This document shows, in pieces, positions 7,076 to 15,533 of a stretch of 64,000 nucleotides of DNA. This DNA comes from Ruminococcus sp. GTDB taxonomy: Bacteria; Bacillota; Clostridia; Oscillospirales; Ruminococcaceae. The stretch spans positions 1-64,000 of the forward strand of contig SVNT01000006.1 of the NCBI GenBank assembly GCA_015066785.1, in the 5' to 3' direction. The first letter of the stretch is position 1; each line of letters begins with the position of its first letter. The notes beneath the pieces were generated by a model. That model made no database searches. It saw nothing but the letters and a program-made list of their open reading frames with translations, and was not told the origin of the DNA. The position numbers and the translations under genes are program-made.

Positions 7076-10000
7076 ATGAATATTTTCAAATCCGCAGTTT
7101 ACTCTGTAAACGAGTATACAAGCATACAAAAAGCCTGTAACACGAACACCCTCCCCGTTCTTGTTACGGGCGTTTCGGCTGTACACAAGGCACAGCTTGC
7201 ATTCGCACTCTCCGAAAGTGCGCCCGTCCTCGTCATAGCTGAGGACGAAGCCTCCGCCCTCCGCTTTTCCGAAGATATAAACGAAATGGCGGGCGAGCAG
7301 GTTGCCTTTGCCTACCCTGCCAAAGATTTCGTTTTCACCGAAGCTATCGGCGTTTCGAGAGAGTACGAGCATAAGCGCATCGAAGTTCTTTCACGGATAC
7401 TTTCGGGCGACTGCCGCATCGTAACAGCAAGCGCAGAGGCGGCGTTGCAGCTCACCATTCCGAAAGAAAACCTAAAAAACTACACAATAACGCTGAAAAA
7501 AGATACCGAAATTGCAATCTCCGTACTTATCGAAAAGCTCATCGGTGCAGGATATTCCCGTGCGCCCGAAAAGGTCGAGGGCGTTGCTCAGTTTGCGGTA
7601 AGAGGCTCGATTGTCGACATCTTCCCCGTACAGATGAACTCACCCGTACGAATAGAGTTCTGGGGCGATACAATAGACGAAATTTCGCATTTCAACACCG
7701 AAACACAGCGCCGTGACGAAAAGCTGTACAGCGTTGAAATCTCCCCTGCGCTCGAAACTATTGCAGACCGCACCGAGCTTGTCGGAAAAATCCGTGAGCT
7801 TGCAAAAACCGTAAGGGGAAAAACCGCCGACATCACAAAGGAAAAACTCCTTTCCGATGCGGAAATCCTTGAAAACGGCGCAGAGCTTTCCTCTATCGAC
7901 AAATACATCACCCTCTGCGGAGAGCCGACGACGATTTTCGACTATGTCAGCGGACTTGTCTGCGTCAGCGAAATATTCAACATCAATGACCGCCTCAAAG
8001 GCGTTTACGGGCAGTACTGCGAGGATATGAAAATCCTCCTCGAAGGCGGAAACATCTGCCGCAAGCTATCGGGGTATATGCTTTCCCCCGAGGAATTTTC
8101 CCATATGCTCGACATTTCACGCACGGTATACCTCGACACTTTCATGCGTGGCGGCTCCGATGTGAAATTCCGCAGTATAATAAATATTCCTGCACACCAG
8201 ACATCAGGCTGGGGCGGTGAAATGCGTCAGCTCACGGAAGACCTCCGTGACTACTGCGACAGAGGGTATTGCGTAATCCTCCTTGCAGGAAGTGAAAAGA
8301 CATTACCGATAATATGTGACGACCTCCGTGAAAGCGGAATAAAATGCGTGCTTGCAAACCGCGAAACCGAACTCGCCAAGGGCTGTGTACTTCTTATGAC
8401 AGGCTGTACTTCGGGTGGGTTTGATTATCCCGACAGCAAGGTTGCATTGATTTCACAGACAAAGCTCCGTGCCTCACGCAAAAAGCTGAAAAAGCACAAA
8501 AAGAGCGAGGAAATAAAGTCACTTTCCGATATTGCGACGGGTGACCTCGTTGTCCACATAGATTACGGTATAGGCGAATTCAGCGGAATAGAAAAAATCG
8601 AATTCAACGGCGTAACAAAGGACTATATCTGCATAAAGTATGCAGGCACCGATAAACTGTATGTACCCGTAACCTCGATGGACCTCATTTCAAAATATAT
8701 CGGTGTCCGTGAAGGAGCAACGGTCAAGCTCAACAAGCTGTCGGGCAATGCGTGGCAGAAAACCCGTGCAAGAGTAAAGACTGCCGTAAAGGATATGGCC
8801 GACGAGCTTATCGCCCTCTACGCAAAGCGTTCGGCAACAAAGGGCTACGCTTTTGAGGAAGACGACGACCTCCAGCACGATTTTGACTCACGCTTTGAAT
8901 ACGACGAAACCGACGACCAGCTCCGTGCGATAGCCGAAATCAAGGAGGATATGCAGAAGCCGATACCTATGGACAGACTCCTTTGCGGAGATGTTGGTTT
9001 CGGCAAGACAGAAGTTGCATTCCGTGGAGTGTTCAAGTGCGTCGAGGAGCACAAGCAGTGTGCAATCCTCGTGCCGACAACCGTTCTTGCGTGGCAGCAC
9101 TACCAGACAGCACTCAAAAGATTTGAACACTTCCCTGTGAATATCGAACTCCTCTCAAGATTCCGCACACCGAAACAACAGAAAGAGATACTCGGAAAAC
9201 TCGAAACAGGTGAAATCGATGTCATAATCGGAACTCACCGCCTTGTGCAGAAGGATGTAAAATTCAACGACCTCGGGCTTGCAATCATAGACGAGGAACA
9301 GCGTTTCGGAGTGGCACACAAGGAAAAATTCAAGGAAATGTTTGCAGGCGTGGATATACTCACCCTCTCGGCAACACCTATTCCCCGTACACTCAATATG
9401 GCTATGAGCGGCATACGTGATATGTCCGTCATCGAAGAGCCCCCGCAGGACCGCCACCCCGTACAGACATATGTTATCGAGCATAACGACAGCGTTATAA
9501 TTCAGGCGATTTTCAAGGAGCTCCGCCGTGGCGGTCAGGTATACTATATCCACAACCATATAGACACCATTCACTCCTGTGCGGCGAAAATACTTGAACA
9601 GCTCCCCAACGCACGCATAGGAATTGCTCACGGGCGGATGAACGAAAATGAGCTGTCTGACATCTGGAAACAGCTTGTCGATCACGAGATAGATATACTC
9701 GTCTGCACTACCCTCATCGAAACAGGCGTCGATGTCCCGAACTGCAACACTCTCATCATCGAGGACGCAGACAAAATGGGACTTTCACAGCTTTATCAGC
9801 TCCGTGGAAGAGTCGGCCGTTCAAACCGACGGGCGTTTGCTTACTTTATGTTCAGGCGTGGCAAGGTTCTGAGCGAAATTGCCGCTCGCCGTCTTGACGC
9901 AATACGTGAATTCACCCAGTTCGGAAGCGGTTTCCGTATAGCTCTGCGTGACCTTGAAATCCGTGGAGCAGGCTCTTTCCTCGGCGGAAAACAGCACGGT

Positions 10001-10528
10001 CATATGGAAGCTGTCGGATATGATATGTATATGCAACTACTCTCCGAAGCCGTTGCCGAACAGCGTGGCGTTCCCCTCCCCGAAAAGCCTGCCGAATGTC
10101 GCGTCGACATACAGATAGACACCCACATCCCCGAAAAATACATTGAAAACCTTGCGGGAAGACTCGATGTATACAAAAAAATCGCAACAGTGCACACCGT
10201 TGAAGAAGAAACCGAGCTCCTCGAAGAACTCGACGACAGATACGGCGTCCCTCCCGGAGCGATAAAGCACCTCATCAGAATAGCGCTTATAAGAAATCAG
10301 GCATCAAAGCTCGGCATAACCGAAATAAAGCAGAAAAAGAACGCCATTCTGTTCTATCTGACTACCGTTACCGAAAAGCAATTGCCCGAACTTCTGGGAA
10401 AATACAAGAGCAGGGTTTTCTTCAACGATTCACCGACGGATTCGTATATCAGCGTGAAACTGTCGGATGATGAGAAAAACATCGACCTTATGGAAGAATT
10501 CATCAATCTTATGACAGAAAACGCCTGA
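7076..10528 (+). CDS. mfd: Transcription-repair coupling factor
   Basis: Mfd displaces RNA polymerase stalled at DNA damage and recruits UvrA. The 1150 residues show the expected order: a UvrB-like N-terminal region with degenerate helicase features, a CarD-like RNA polymerase interaction domain near 480-560 (G-D-L-V-V-H-I-D-Y-G-I-G), and a RecG-like translocase with Walker A G-D-V-G-F-G-K-T, a D-E-E-Q box and S-A-T-P-I-P-R-T-L. The TRCF C-terminal domain follows. AAGGAG overlaps the pth stop codon, indicating an operon. uvrC is separately encoded at 34 kb. Confidence 0.97.
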   Translation: MNIFKSAVYSVNEYTSIQKACNTNTLPVLVTGVSAVHKAQLAFALSESAPVLVIAEDEASALRFSEDINEMAGEQVAFAYPAKDFVFTEAIGVSREYEHKRIEVLSRILSGDCRIVTASAEAALQLTIPKENLKNYTITLKKDTEIAISVLIEKLIGAGYSRAPEKVEGVAQFAVRGSIVDIFPVQMNSPVRIEFWGDTIDEISHFNTETQRRDEKLYSVEISPALETIADRTELVGKIRELAKTVRGKTADITKEKLLSDAEILENGAELSSIDKYITLCGEPTTIFDYVSGLVCVSEIFNINDRLKGVYGQYCEDMKILLEGGNICRKLSGYMLSPEEFSHMLDISRTVYLDTFMRGGSDVKFRSIINIPAHQTSGWGGEMRQLTEDLRDYCDRGYCVILLAGSEKTLPIICDDLRESGIKCVLANRETELAKGCVLLMTGCTSGGFDYPDSKVALISQTKLRASRKKLKKHKKSEEIKSLSDIATGDLVVHIDYGIGEFSGIEKIEFNGVTKDYICIKYAGTDKLYVPVTSMDLISKYIGVREGATVKLNKLSGNAWQKTRARVKTAVKDMADELIALYAKRSATKGYAFEEDDDLQHDFDSRFEYDETDDQLRAIAEIKEDMQKPIPMDRLLCGDVGFGKTEVAFRGVFKCVEEHKQCAILVPTTVLAWQHYQTALKRFEHFPVNIELLSRFRTPKQQKEILGKLETGEIDVIIGTHRLVQKDVKFNDLGLAIIDEEQRFGVAHKEKFKEMFAGVDILTLSATPIPRTLNMAMSGIRDMSVIEEPPQDRHPVQTYVIEHNDSVIIQAIFKELRRGGQVYYIHNHIDTIHSCAAKILEQLPNARIGIAHGRMNENELSDIWKQLVDHEIDILVCTTLIETGVDVPNCNTLIIEDADKMGLSQLYQLRGRVGRSNRRAFAYFMFRRGKVLSEIAARRLDAIREFTQFGSGFRIALRDLEIRGAGSFLGGKQHGHMEAVGYDMYMQLLSEAVAEQRGVPLPEKPAECRVDIQIDTHIPEKYIENLAGRLDVYKKIATVHTVEEETELLEELDDRYGVPPGAIKHLIRIALIRNQASKLGITEIKQKKNAILFYLTTVTEKQLPELLGKYKSRVFFNDSPTDSYISVKLSDDEKNIDLMEEFINLMTENA

Positions 10529-10553
10529 TAAAACTAAAATTTTCTTTTATGTA

Positions 10554-10582
10554 TTGCAATTTAAATGCAAGTATGTTAAAAT
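10554..10582 (+). promoter_or_regulatory. fba promoter
   Basis: TTGCAA (10554-10559) and TAAAAT (10577-10582) are spaced by 17 bases, 42 bases before the start codon. Confidence 0.65.
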
Positions 10583-10623
10583 AATATCACTGGTATTCAA
10601 TAAAATTTTTGGAGGTTTATGAA

Positions 10624-11487
10624 ATGTTAGTATCTGCTAAGGAAATGCTCAACAAGGCAAGAGAAGGAAAGTACGCTGTTGGTCAGTTCAACATCAACAA
10701 CCTTGAATGGACAAAGGCTGTACTCCTCACAGCTCAGGAAAACAACTCTCCCGTTATCCTCGGTGTATCCGAAGGTGCAGGAAAGTATATGGCTGGTTAC
10801 ACAACAATCGTAGGTATGGTAAACGGTATGCTCAAGGAGCTCAACATCACAGTTCCCGTTGCACTCCACCTCGACCACGGCTCATATGACGGAGCGCTCG
10901 CTTGTATCGAAGCAGGCTTCTCATCTGTAATGTTCGACGGTTCACACTACCCCATCGACGAAAACGTTGCAAAGACAACTGAACTCGTTAAGATCTGTAA
11001 CGAAAAGGGTCTTTCAATCGAAGCTGAAGTTGGTTCAATCGGCGGTGAAGAAGACGGCGTTGTAGGCGCAGGCGAATGTGCTGACCCCGACGAATGTAAG
11101 AGAATTGCAGACCTCGGCGTAACAATGCTCGCTGCAGGTATCGGAAATATCCACGGTAAGTACCCTGACAACTGGGCTGGTCTTTCATTCGACACACTTG
11201 CTGCAGTAAAGGAAAAGGTCGGCGATATGCCTCTCGTACTTCACGGCGGTACAGGTATCCCCGAAGATATGATCAAGAAGGCAATCTCACTCGGCGTTGC
11301 AAAGATCAACGTTAATACAGAGTGTCAGCTTTCATTCCAGGCTGCTACAAGAAAGTACATCGAAGAAGGCAAGGACCTTCAGGGCAAGGGATTTGACCCC
11401 AGAAAGCTCCTCGCTCCCGGATTTGAAGCTATCAAGGCAACAGTCAAGGAAAAGATGGAACTCTTCGGTTCAATCAACAAGGCTTAA
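10624..11487 (+). CDS. fba: Class II fructose-bisphosphate aldolase
   Basis: This zinc enzyme cleaves fructose-1,6-bisphosphate to dihydroxyacetone phosphate and glyceraldehyde-3-phosphate. H-L-D-H-G (catalytic Asp and zinc ligand), A-E-V-G-S-I-G-G-E-E-D, N-I-H-G-K-Y and L-H-G-G-T-G are all present, typical of the class IIB type, at 287 residues. The ATG at 10624 lies eight bases after GGAGG. A TTG five codons upstream would use bases of that ribosome binding site and is rejected. Strong codon bias (frequent AAC, AAG, GGT) suggests high expression. It is monocistronic and its 3' end runs into the inverted-repeat element at 11500. Confidence 0.97.
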   Translation: MLVSAKEMLNKAREGKYAVGQFNINNLEWTKAVLLTAQENNSPVILGVSEGAGKYMAGYTTIVGMVNGMLKELNITVPVALHLDHGSYDGALACIEAGFSSVMFDGSHYPIDENVAKTTELVKICNEKGLSIEAEVGSIGGEEDGVVGAGECADPDECKRIADLGVTMLAAGIGNIHGKYPDNWAGLSFDTLAAVKEKVGDMPLVLHGGTGIPEDMIKKAISLGVAKINVNTECQLSFQAATRKYIEEGKDLQGKGFDPRKLLAPGFEAIKATVKEKMELFGSINKA

Positions 11488-11499
11488 TTGACTTAATAC

Positions 11500-11770
11500 A
11501 AAAAGGCTGTCGGATTTAGGATAACGCCGTACAGAAATTTTATATGTATTTATCGAGGGGAATCTTTCTGAAGAAAGGTTCCCCTCGTACTCCCCTTCAA
11601 AGACTTTCGAGCTAAAAACAAGCCCATAGGGATATATCCCTATGGGCTTGTTTTTGAATTTAAAGTTTTAGGAAAGGAGTTTGAGGAAAAACCTTTTTCA
11701 AAAGGGTTTTCCTCAACAGTACACACAAAAACTTCTTTATGGGTATTGTCCTTTCTCCGACAGCCTTTTT
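11500..11770. mobile_element. MITE-like inverted-repeat element with three internal hairpins
   Basis: The ends are a perfect 15-bp inverted repeat (AAAAAGGCTGTCGGA at 11500-11514 and its mirror at 11756-11770), and weaker similarity continues inward for about 35 more bases. Inside are three long hairpins at 11555-11586, 11614-11655 (21-bp perfect arms) and 11683-11714. There is no coding capacity. The right end abuts the stop codon of the acyltransferase fusion gene. No clear target duplication is visible. It may be a non-autonomous mobile element or a species-specific multi-hairpin intergenic repeat that also ends transcription from both sides. Confidence 0.5.
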
Positions 11771-14712
11771 TATTCACTTAACAGCACCGCTTCGGAATAA
11801 AGCCGTACGCCGTTTCTGTAACCGGGGTGAATATGGTCCAGAAGATATTCCGATGTCGGATAAAGACGAAGATACCCGTCAATATATCCGTTGGGATTTA
11901 TGAATACATATCCGTTTTCGTCGCACATATTCTCAAGTGCGTCGGAGTATTCGGCGTTCAGCCTCATCTTTTCGTTATAGCTCATAGAACAGAACGGGTC
12001 GCCGTCCGTCGATGTCCAGGGAGCGATAAAAACAAACTCCGCATCCCCGTTTTCCGAAAGTATGATACTGCACAGATTTTCAAGCCGTGAAATATATTCC
12101 TCGGAAGTCATGGCGCAGGTCTGCTCGTCCCTGTACCTGACATCATTCGTGCCTATTGCGATAACATACAGGTCTGCGTGGATGCTCTTTATCTCCTGCG
12201 CATTGTCAAGAAGAGTCTGCACCGTCCCTCCGCCCCACGAACAGTTGTATATCTCACCGTCAAGATGAGGGACTAGCGGCTCGTACCAGGGGCAACCACC
12301 GTTCTTTGTGCCTTCGGTAACGCTGTCACCGACAAAGCAGATGCTTTCGGCGTTCATGCACTTCTGCCAGAACTCACCGCTTTTCATTTCATCGGTAAGG
12401 CGGATTTCCTCCGTCACCGTCCTTGCAAAACCGTTGCTATTATAATAATATCTTTCCTGAACCATATCCATACCGACTCTTTCACCGAGCATCACGGAAG
12501 TTATATGGCCGTGCACTTCTTCAACCCGCTCCATATCGTCGGTTGTTATGCCCTTGCGTACTTCGGGGTTGTTGACTATATCGTATATCGGCACGGGAGT
12601 GTAATTTCCGTCAACATTAGAATATGTCCACATCGGGATTATTCCTCCGCCGATGACTTCCTTTGTTGTTCTGTCGATATATACCTCCACAAGTGCAGAG
12701 GCGTCGCCGTTATGCTCACGGTATATGTTTGCGTAGTTGCCGGGACAATGCGCCGTAAACACCGTCTTTCCGCCGACGCTTTCAATTTCTATCGGCTGTA
12801 CGGAATGTGTATGGTCACTGAGGATAATGTCTGCTCCATACTCCTTGAAAATTCCGCACCAGGTTTTCTGGTACTCGTCGGGTGCGTCAAGGAACTGCGT
12901 CCCCATGTGAGGCAGAACAAGTATAATGTCGGGGTTGTGCGATTTTGCCTCCTCAAAGTCAAGACGCACGCTTTCCTTCACCGCACTGAAATTCTCACTT
13001 TCGGGAGGGACAAGCACGGAGGTCACATACGCAAAATCTCCGCCTATAAAATGCTCCTCCGTATAATAATTGCTACCATAGGTATAAGACAAGACTGCAA
13101 ATTTAATGCCGTCATTTTCGATTATCTTCACACGCTCGTCGGCTTTTTCCTCTGCACTGCGATAACTCCCCGTGTTGTCAAGACCTATCCCGTCAAGCAC
13201 ATCAATCGTGCGGAGAGCACCCTCCCTGCCCTTGTCGAGAATATGATTGTTTGCAAGCGTCACAAGGTCGTAGCCTGCATTCTTCACATCGGTTGCAAAT
13301 TCATCGGGGAAATTAAGGTACAGCGCCTTTCCGTCACCGTAGTTGCTGGAGGTATAGCCCTCCTTCTCCCCTGCAAGCGGTCCTTCGAAAACACCTATCG
13401 CCATATCCGCCGAAGATATGTACGGCGCAGTATATTCAAACATATCGGAAAAATCATAGCCTTCGCCCGTATAGCCGTTCTTCACCTGGTCTTCAAGAAG
13501 AATAAGGTCTCCGCTGAAAAGAATGGTGAAGGAATTATCCAGCTTTGTCTTTTCAAGCGGCGTCAGTATGTTGTAATATACATCACCGCTCTGCGCAACG
13601 GCAGATGTTCCATTGTCGGAAGTTTCTTCGTCCGTGACAAGACTTCCCATATTCAGAAACATTCTGTTGGATATTGCAGGCGACAGCACCACGAATGCCG
13701 CAAACACAAGACACGCCAGCTTTGTGACAGCCGACATCCTCACCTTGCCCGAAAGCAGCTTTGTCATTACAAAATCGACCAGCTTTCCGACAAGTGCCGA
13801 CACCTTGTCCGAGCCGAATACAACGCACACAAGAAGTGACAGCGCAACCGACATTCCGATAATAGCAGCGGTATCTGCCCCACGGAGAAAATCTTCACAC
13901 AAAAGCGTCACGGGACGATGCCACATATATATGCTGAGGGAATTTCGCCCTATCTGATTTACAAACGGAATATTCCTGTCGGGAGTCAGCCTTGTCAGCC
14001 CCTCTATTGCAAGGAAGGAAACGATAAACATAAGCGCACGCTTTATCGCATCGGATATATCTATGTATTCCGTAATCACAAGGTCTGCCGAGGTGTATGT
14101 GAATGTCTTCAACGCAAATATCACGGCTATCGCCGCAAGAATAAGGCAACCTGCACCGCCTAGCAATAGCTTCGGAGTTTTCGACGACACACGCTTTTCC
14201 ATTTTCTCAGGCTCAAAAAGATACCCTGCCATAAAGAACGGCGAAAAGCATATTATTCTCGAAACGGCAAGCGTGTTGTCGATGTCACGCCACAGACCGC
14301 TGACCATTGCGGCAACAACAAGCCACGGGACAATATACTTCACCCTTGCAAGATACTTTGCCGCCGCACGCCACACAATCAGCGCAAGCAGATACCAGGT
14401 GGAGTAATACGGCGTTACGGCACTGAAACTCTTTTCTGTTATGCCGAAGAAAATCATCATAACGGAGTTGAAGATGAGATATATCACTCCCAGCTTTGCC
14501 AAAGAAGAAAGTGCCCTTGAATTTTCGCTCTTGCTCAGATACCCCGAAACAAATATGAAAGCAGGCATATGGAACAGATATATAGCGTCAACGATATATT
14601 TCACGGCCTCATTGTTCTGACAGCCGTACAAAAAATGAGCAAAAACCACAAGGAAAATCAGTATTCCCTTGAGGTTATCCCAGAAAAATCTTCTTTTCGA
14701 CAAACAGGTCAT
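11770..14712 (-). CDS. Fusion protein: membrane acyltransferase, CapA-like metallophosphatase, SGNH esterase
   Basis: This 980-residue polypeptide joins three enzymes. Residues 1-350 are an acyltransferase-3 membrane domain of about ten spans (F-W-D-N-L-K-G near 10, H-M-P-A-F-I-F-V-S-G near 48). Residues 395-690 are a CapA/PgsA-like metallophosphatase (G-D-L-I-L at 401, N-N-H-I-L-D-K-G at 488, L-P-H-M-G at 600, S-D-H-T-H-S-V-Q-P at 632). Residues 790-980 are an SGNH hydrolase with Ser797 in G-D-S, Asn856 in G-T-N-D and Asp959/His962 in D-H-I-H. It probably transfers and removes acyl groups on a surface polymer, with the last two domains outside the cell. The ATG follows a G-rich ribosome binding site. 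CapA homologues act in poly-gamma-glutamate capsule formation; the polymer here is unknown. Confidence 0.85.
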   Translation of the reverse strand: MTCLSKRRFFWDNLKGILIFLVVFAHFLYGCQNNEAVKYIVDAIYLFHMPAFIFVSGYLSKSENSRALSSLAKLGVIYLIFNSVMMIFFGITEKSFSAVTPYYSTWYLLALIVWRAAAKYLARVKYIVPWLVVAAMVSGLWRDIDNTLAVSRIICFSPFFMAGYLFEPEKMEKRVSSKTPKLLLGGAGCLILAAIAVIFALKTFTYTSADLVITEYIDISDAIKRALMFIVSFLAIEGLTRLTPDRNIPFVNQIGRNSLSIYMWHRPVTLLCEDFLRGADTAAIIGMSVALSLLVCVVFGSDKVSALVGKLVDFVMTKLLSGKVRMSAVTKLACLVFAAFVVLSPAISNRMFLNMGSLVTDEETSDNGTSAVAQSGDVYYNILTPLEKTKLDNSFTILFSGDLILLEDQVKNGYTGEGYDFSDMFEYTAPYISSADMAIGVFEGPLAGEKEGYTSSNYGDGKALYLNFPDEFATDVKNAGYDLVTLANNHILDKGREGALRTIDVLDGIGLDNTGSYRSAEEKADERVKIIENDGIKFAVLSYTYGSNYYTEEHFIGGDFAYVTSVLVPPESENFSAVKESVRLDFEEAKSHNPDIILVLPHMGTQFLDAPDEYQKTWCGIFKEYGADIILSDHTHSVQPIEIESVGGKTVFTAHCPGNYANIYREHNGDASALVEVYIDRTTKEVIGGGIIPMWTYSNVDGNYTPVPIYDIVNNPEVRKGITTDDMERVEEVHGHITSVMLGERVGMDMVQERYYYNSNGFARTVTEEIRLTDEMKSGEFWQKCMNAESICFVGDSVTEGTKNGGCPWYEPLVPHLDGEIYNCSWGGGTVQTLLDNAQEIKSIHADLYVIAIGTNDVRYRDEQTCAMTSEEYISRLENLCSIILSENGDAEFVFIAPWTSTDGDPFCSMSYNEKMRLNAEYSDALENMCDENGYVFINPNGYIDGYLRLYPTSEYLLDHIHPGYRNGVRLYSEAVLLSE

Positions 14713-14791
14713 CTCTTTCCCCCCACTTCTGAAATCACGGATAATTCTGCTTTATTTTAACATACGGAAAAATCAAAGTCAACCGAGGCAC

Positions 14792-14820
14792 TTGACATAT
14801 CCGGACAGAAGTAATAATAT
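14792..14820 (+). promoter_or_regulatory. tRNA-Ala promoter
   Basis: TTGACA (14792-14797) and TAATAT (14815-14820) are 17 bases apart and end 16 bases before the tRNA. Confidence 0.8.
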
Positions 14821-14836
14821 AGTATTGTAATATTAT

Positions 14837-14912
14837 GGGGTTATAGCTCAGTTGGTAGAGCGGTTGCTTCGCATGTAACAGGTCAGGGGTTCGACTCCCC
14901 TTAGCTCCACCA
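14837..14912 (+). tRNA. tRNA-Ala (anticodon CGC)
   Basis: All four stems fold: the acceptor contains the G3-U70 pair that identifies alanine tRNA. The D stem is GCTC/GAGC, the anticodon stem GTTGC/GTAAC with loop TTCGCAT, and the T arm AGGGG-TTCGACT-CCCCT. The anticodon CGC reads GCG. The 3' CCA is encoded. No tRNA or rRNA neighbours it. Confidence 0.95.
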
Positions 14913-15057
14913 TAAAAACTACAAAAAAGTGTTGTTATAAAAATAAGGAAAAATAATTTATATTTCCGGATATCAATCTGCTTTTTTACAATAAATCAAA
15001 ATAATATTATACAAAAGCGCCAATAATACCCGAGATAAAATTCAATAATTGTCACTA

Positions 15058-15094
15058 TTGACGGTTGTTTAAACTTTGTATATTGTGCTATAAT
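15058..15094 (+). promoter_or_regulatory. Promoter of the NPSTG protein gene
   Basis: An extended -10, TGC-TATAAT (hexamer 15089-15094), lies 61 bases before the start codon. The best -35 is TTGTTT (15065-15070, 18-base spacer); a TTGACG at 15058 would pair with TATTGT instead. Between the tRNA and this promoter (14913-15057) I see only A/T-rich DNA. Confidence 0.55.
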
Positions 15095-15154
15095 AACAAT
15101 AGCATTTAAAGTGCATAAACAATTAAACAATAAACAAAACGGAGGAAAATTATT

Positions 15155-15400
15155 ATGAAAAAGTTTCTTGCTTCTGTAGCAGTTGCTACAATCGCACTCT
15201 CATCAATGGCTCTCGCTGTTTCTGCTGAGGCTGAAACAACAGTTGAAGCTGCACTTCCCGGTGCTGCTGACACAACAGCTGCTGCTCCTGCTACAACAGA
15301 CGCTGCTGCTAACCCTTCAACAGGTAACTCTGCAATCGCTCTCGCAGCTATCCCTGCTGCAATCGCTGCTGTTGCTGTAGTAGCTAAGAAGGCTAAGTAA
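15155..15400 (+). CDS. Tiny secreted protein with an NPSTG sorting-like signal
   Basis: This 81-residue, alanine-rich protein starts with a signal peptide (M-K-K-F-L then a hydrophobic core, cleavage probable after A-V-S-A). The mature part is only about 28 residues of Ala, Thr, Glu and Pro. It ends in N-P-S-T-G, an 18-residue hydrophobic stretch and K-K-A-K, the layout of a cell-wall sorting signal. Sortase B-type enzymes of clostridia accept (S/N/P)PxTG-like motifs. If anchored, almost nothing but a short linker would be displayed. The ATG follows GGAGG and a strong terminator comes after. The frequent GCT codons suggest good expression. The function is unknown. Confidence 0.75.
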   Translation: MKKFLASVAVATIALSSMALAVSAEAETTVEAALPGAADTTAAAPATTDAAANPSTGNSAIALAAIPAAIAAVAVVAKKAK

Positions 15401-15416
15401 TTAAAGCTGAAAACAT

Positions 15417-15452
15417 AAGGCACTGCTCGTATGAGTGGTGCCTTATTTTTTT
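15417..15452 (+). terminator. Terminator after the NPSTG gene
   Basis: AAGGCAC pairs with GTGCCTT (15417-15444), with an inner CTC/GAG pairing, followed by ATTTTTTT. Confidence 0.9.
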
Positions 15453-15457
15453 GCAGA

Positions 15458-15486
15458 TTGACATATAATCCAACCTATATTATAAT
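15458..15486 (+). promoter_or_regulatory. Consensus promoter of the SPFH-zinc ribbon-TPM operon
   Basis: TTGACA (15458-15463) and TATAAT (15481-15486) match the sigma-A consensus perfectly with a 17-base spacer. Such a strong promoter suggests constitutive, high expression unless repressed. No clear operator was seen. Confidence 0.85.
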
Positions 15487-15533
15487 ATAAGTGTATTTTT
15501 ATTACAAAAATTATTTTTCGGAGGTGCTGACAA

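Noticed and set aside
12505..13839. A 444-codon open frame on the forward strand inside the triple-fusion gene
   Set aside because: It is antisense to conserved CapA and acyltransferase motifs, has a His/Arg/Cys-rich composition without domains and no expression signals.
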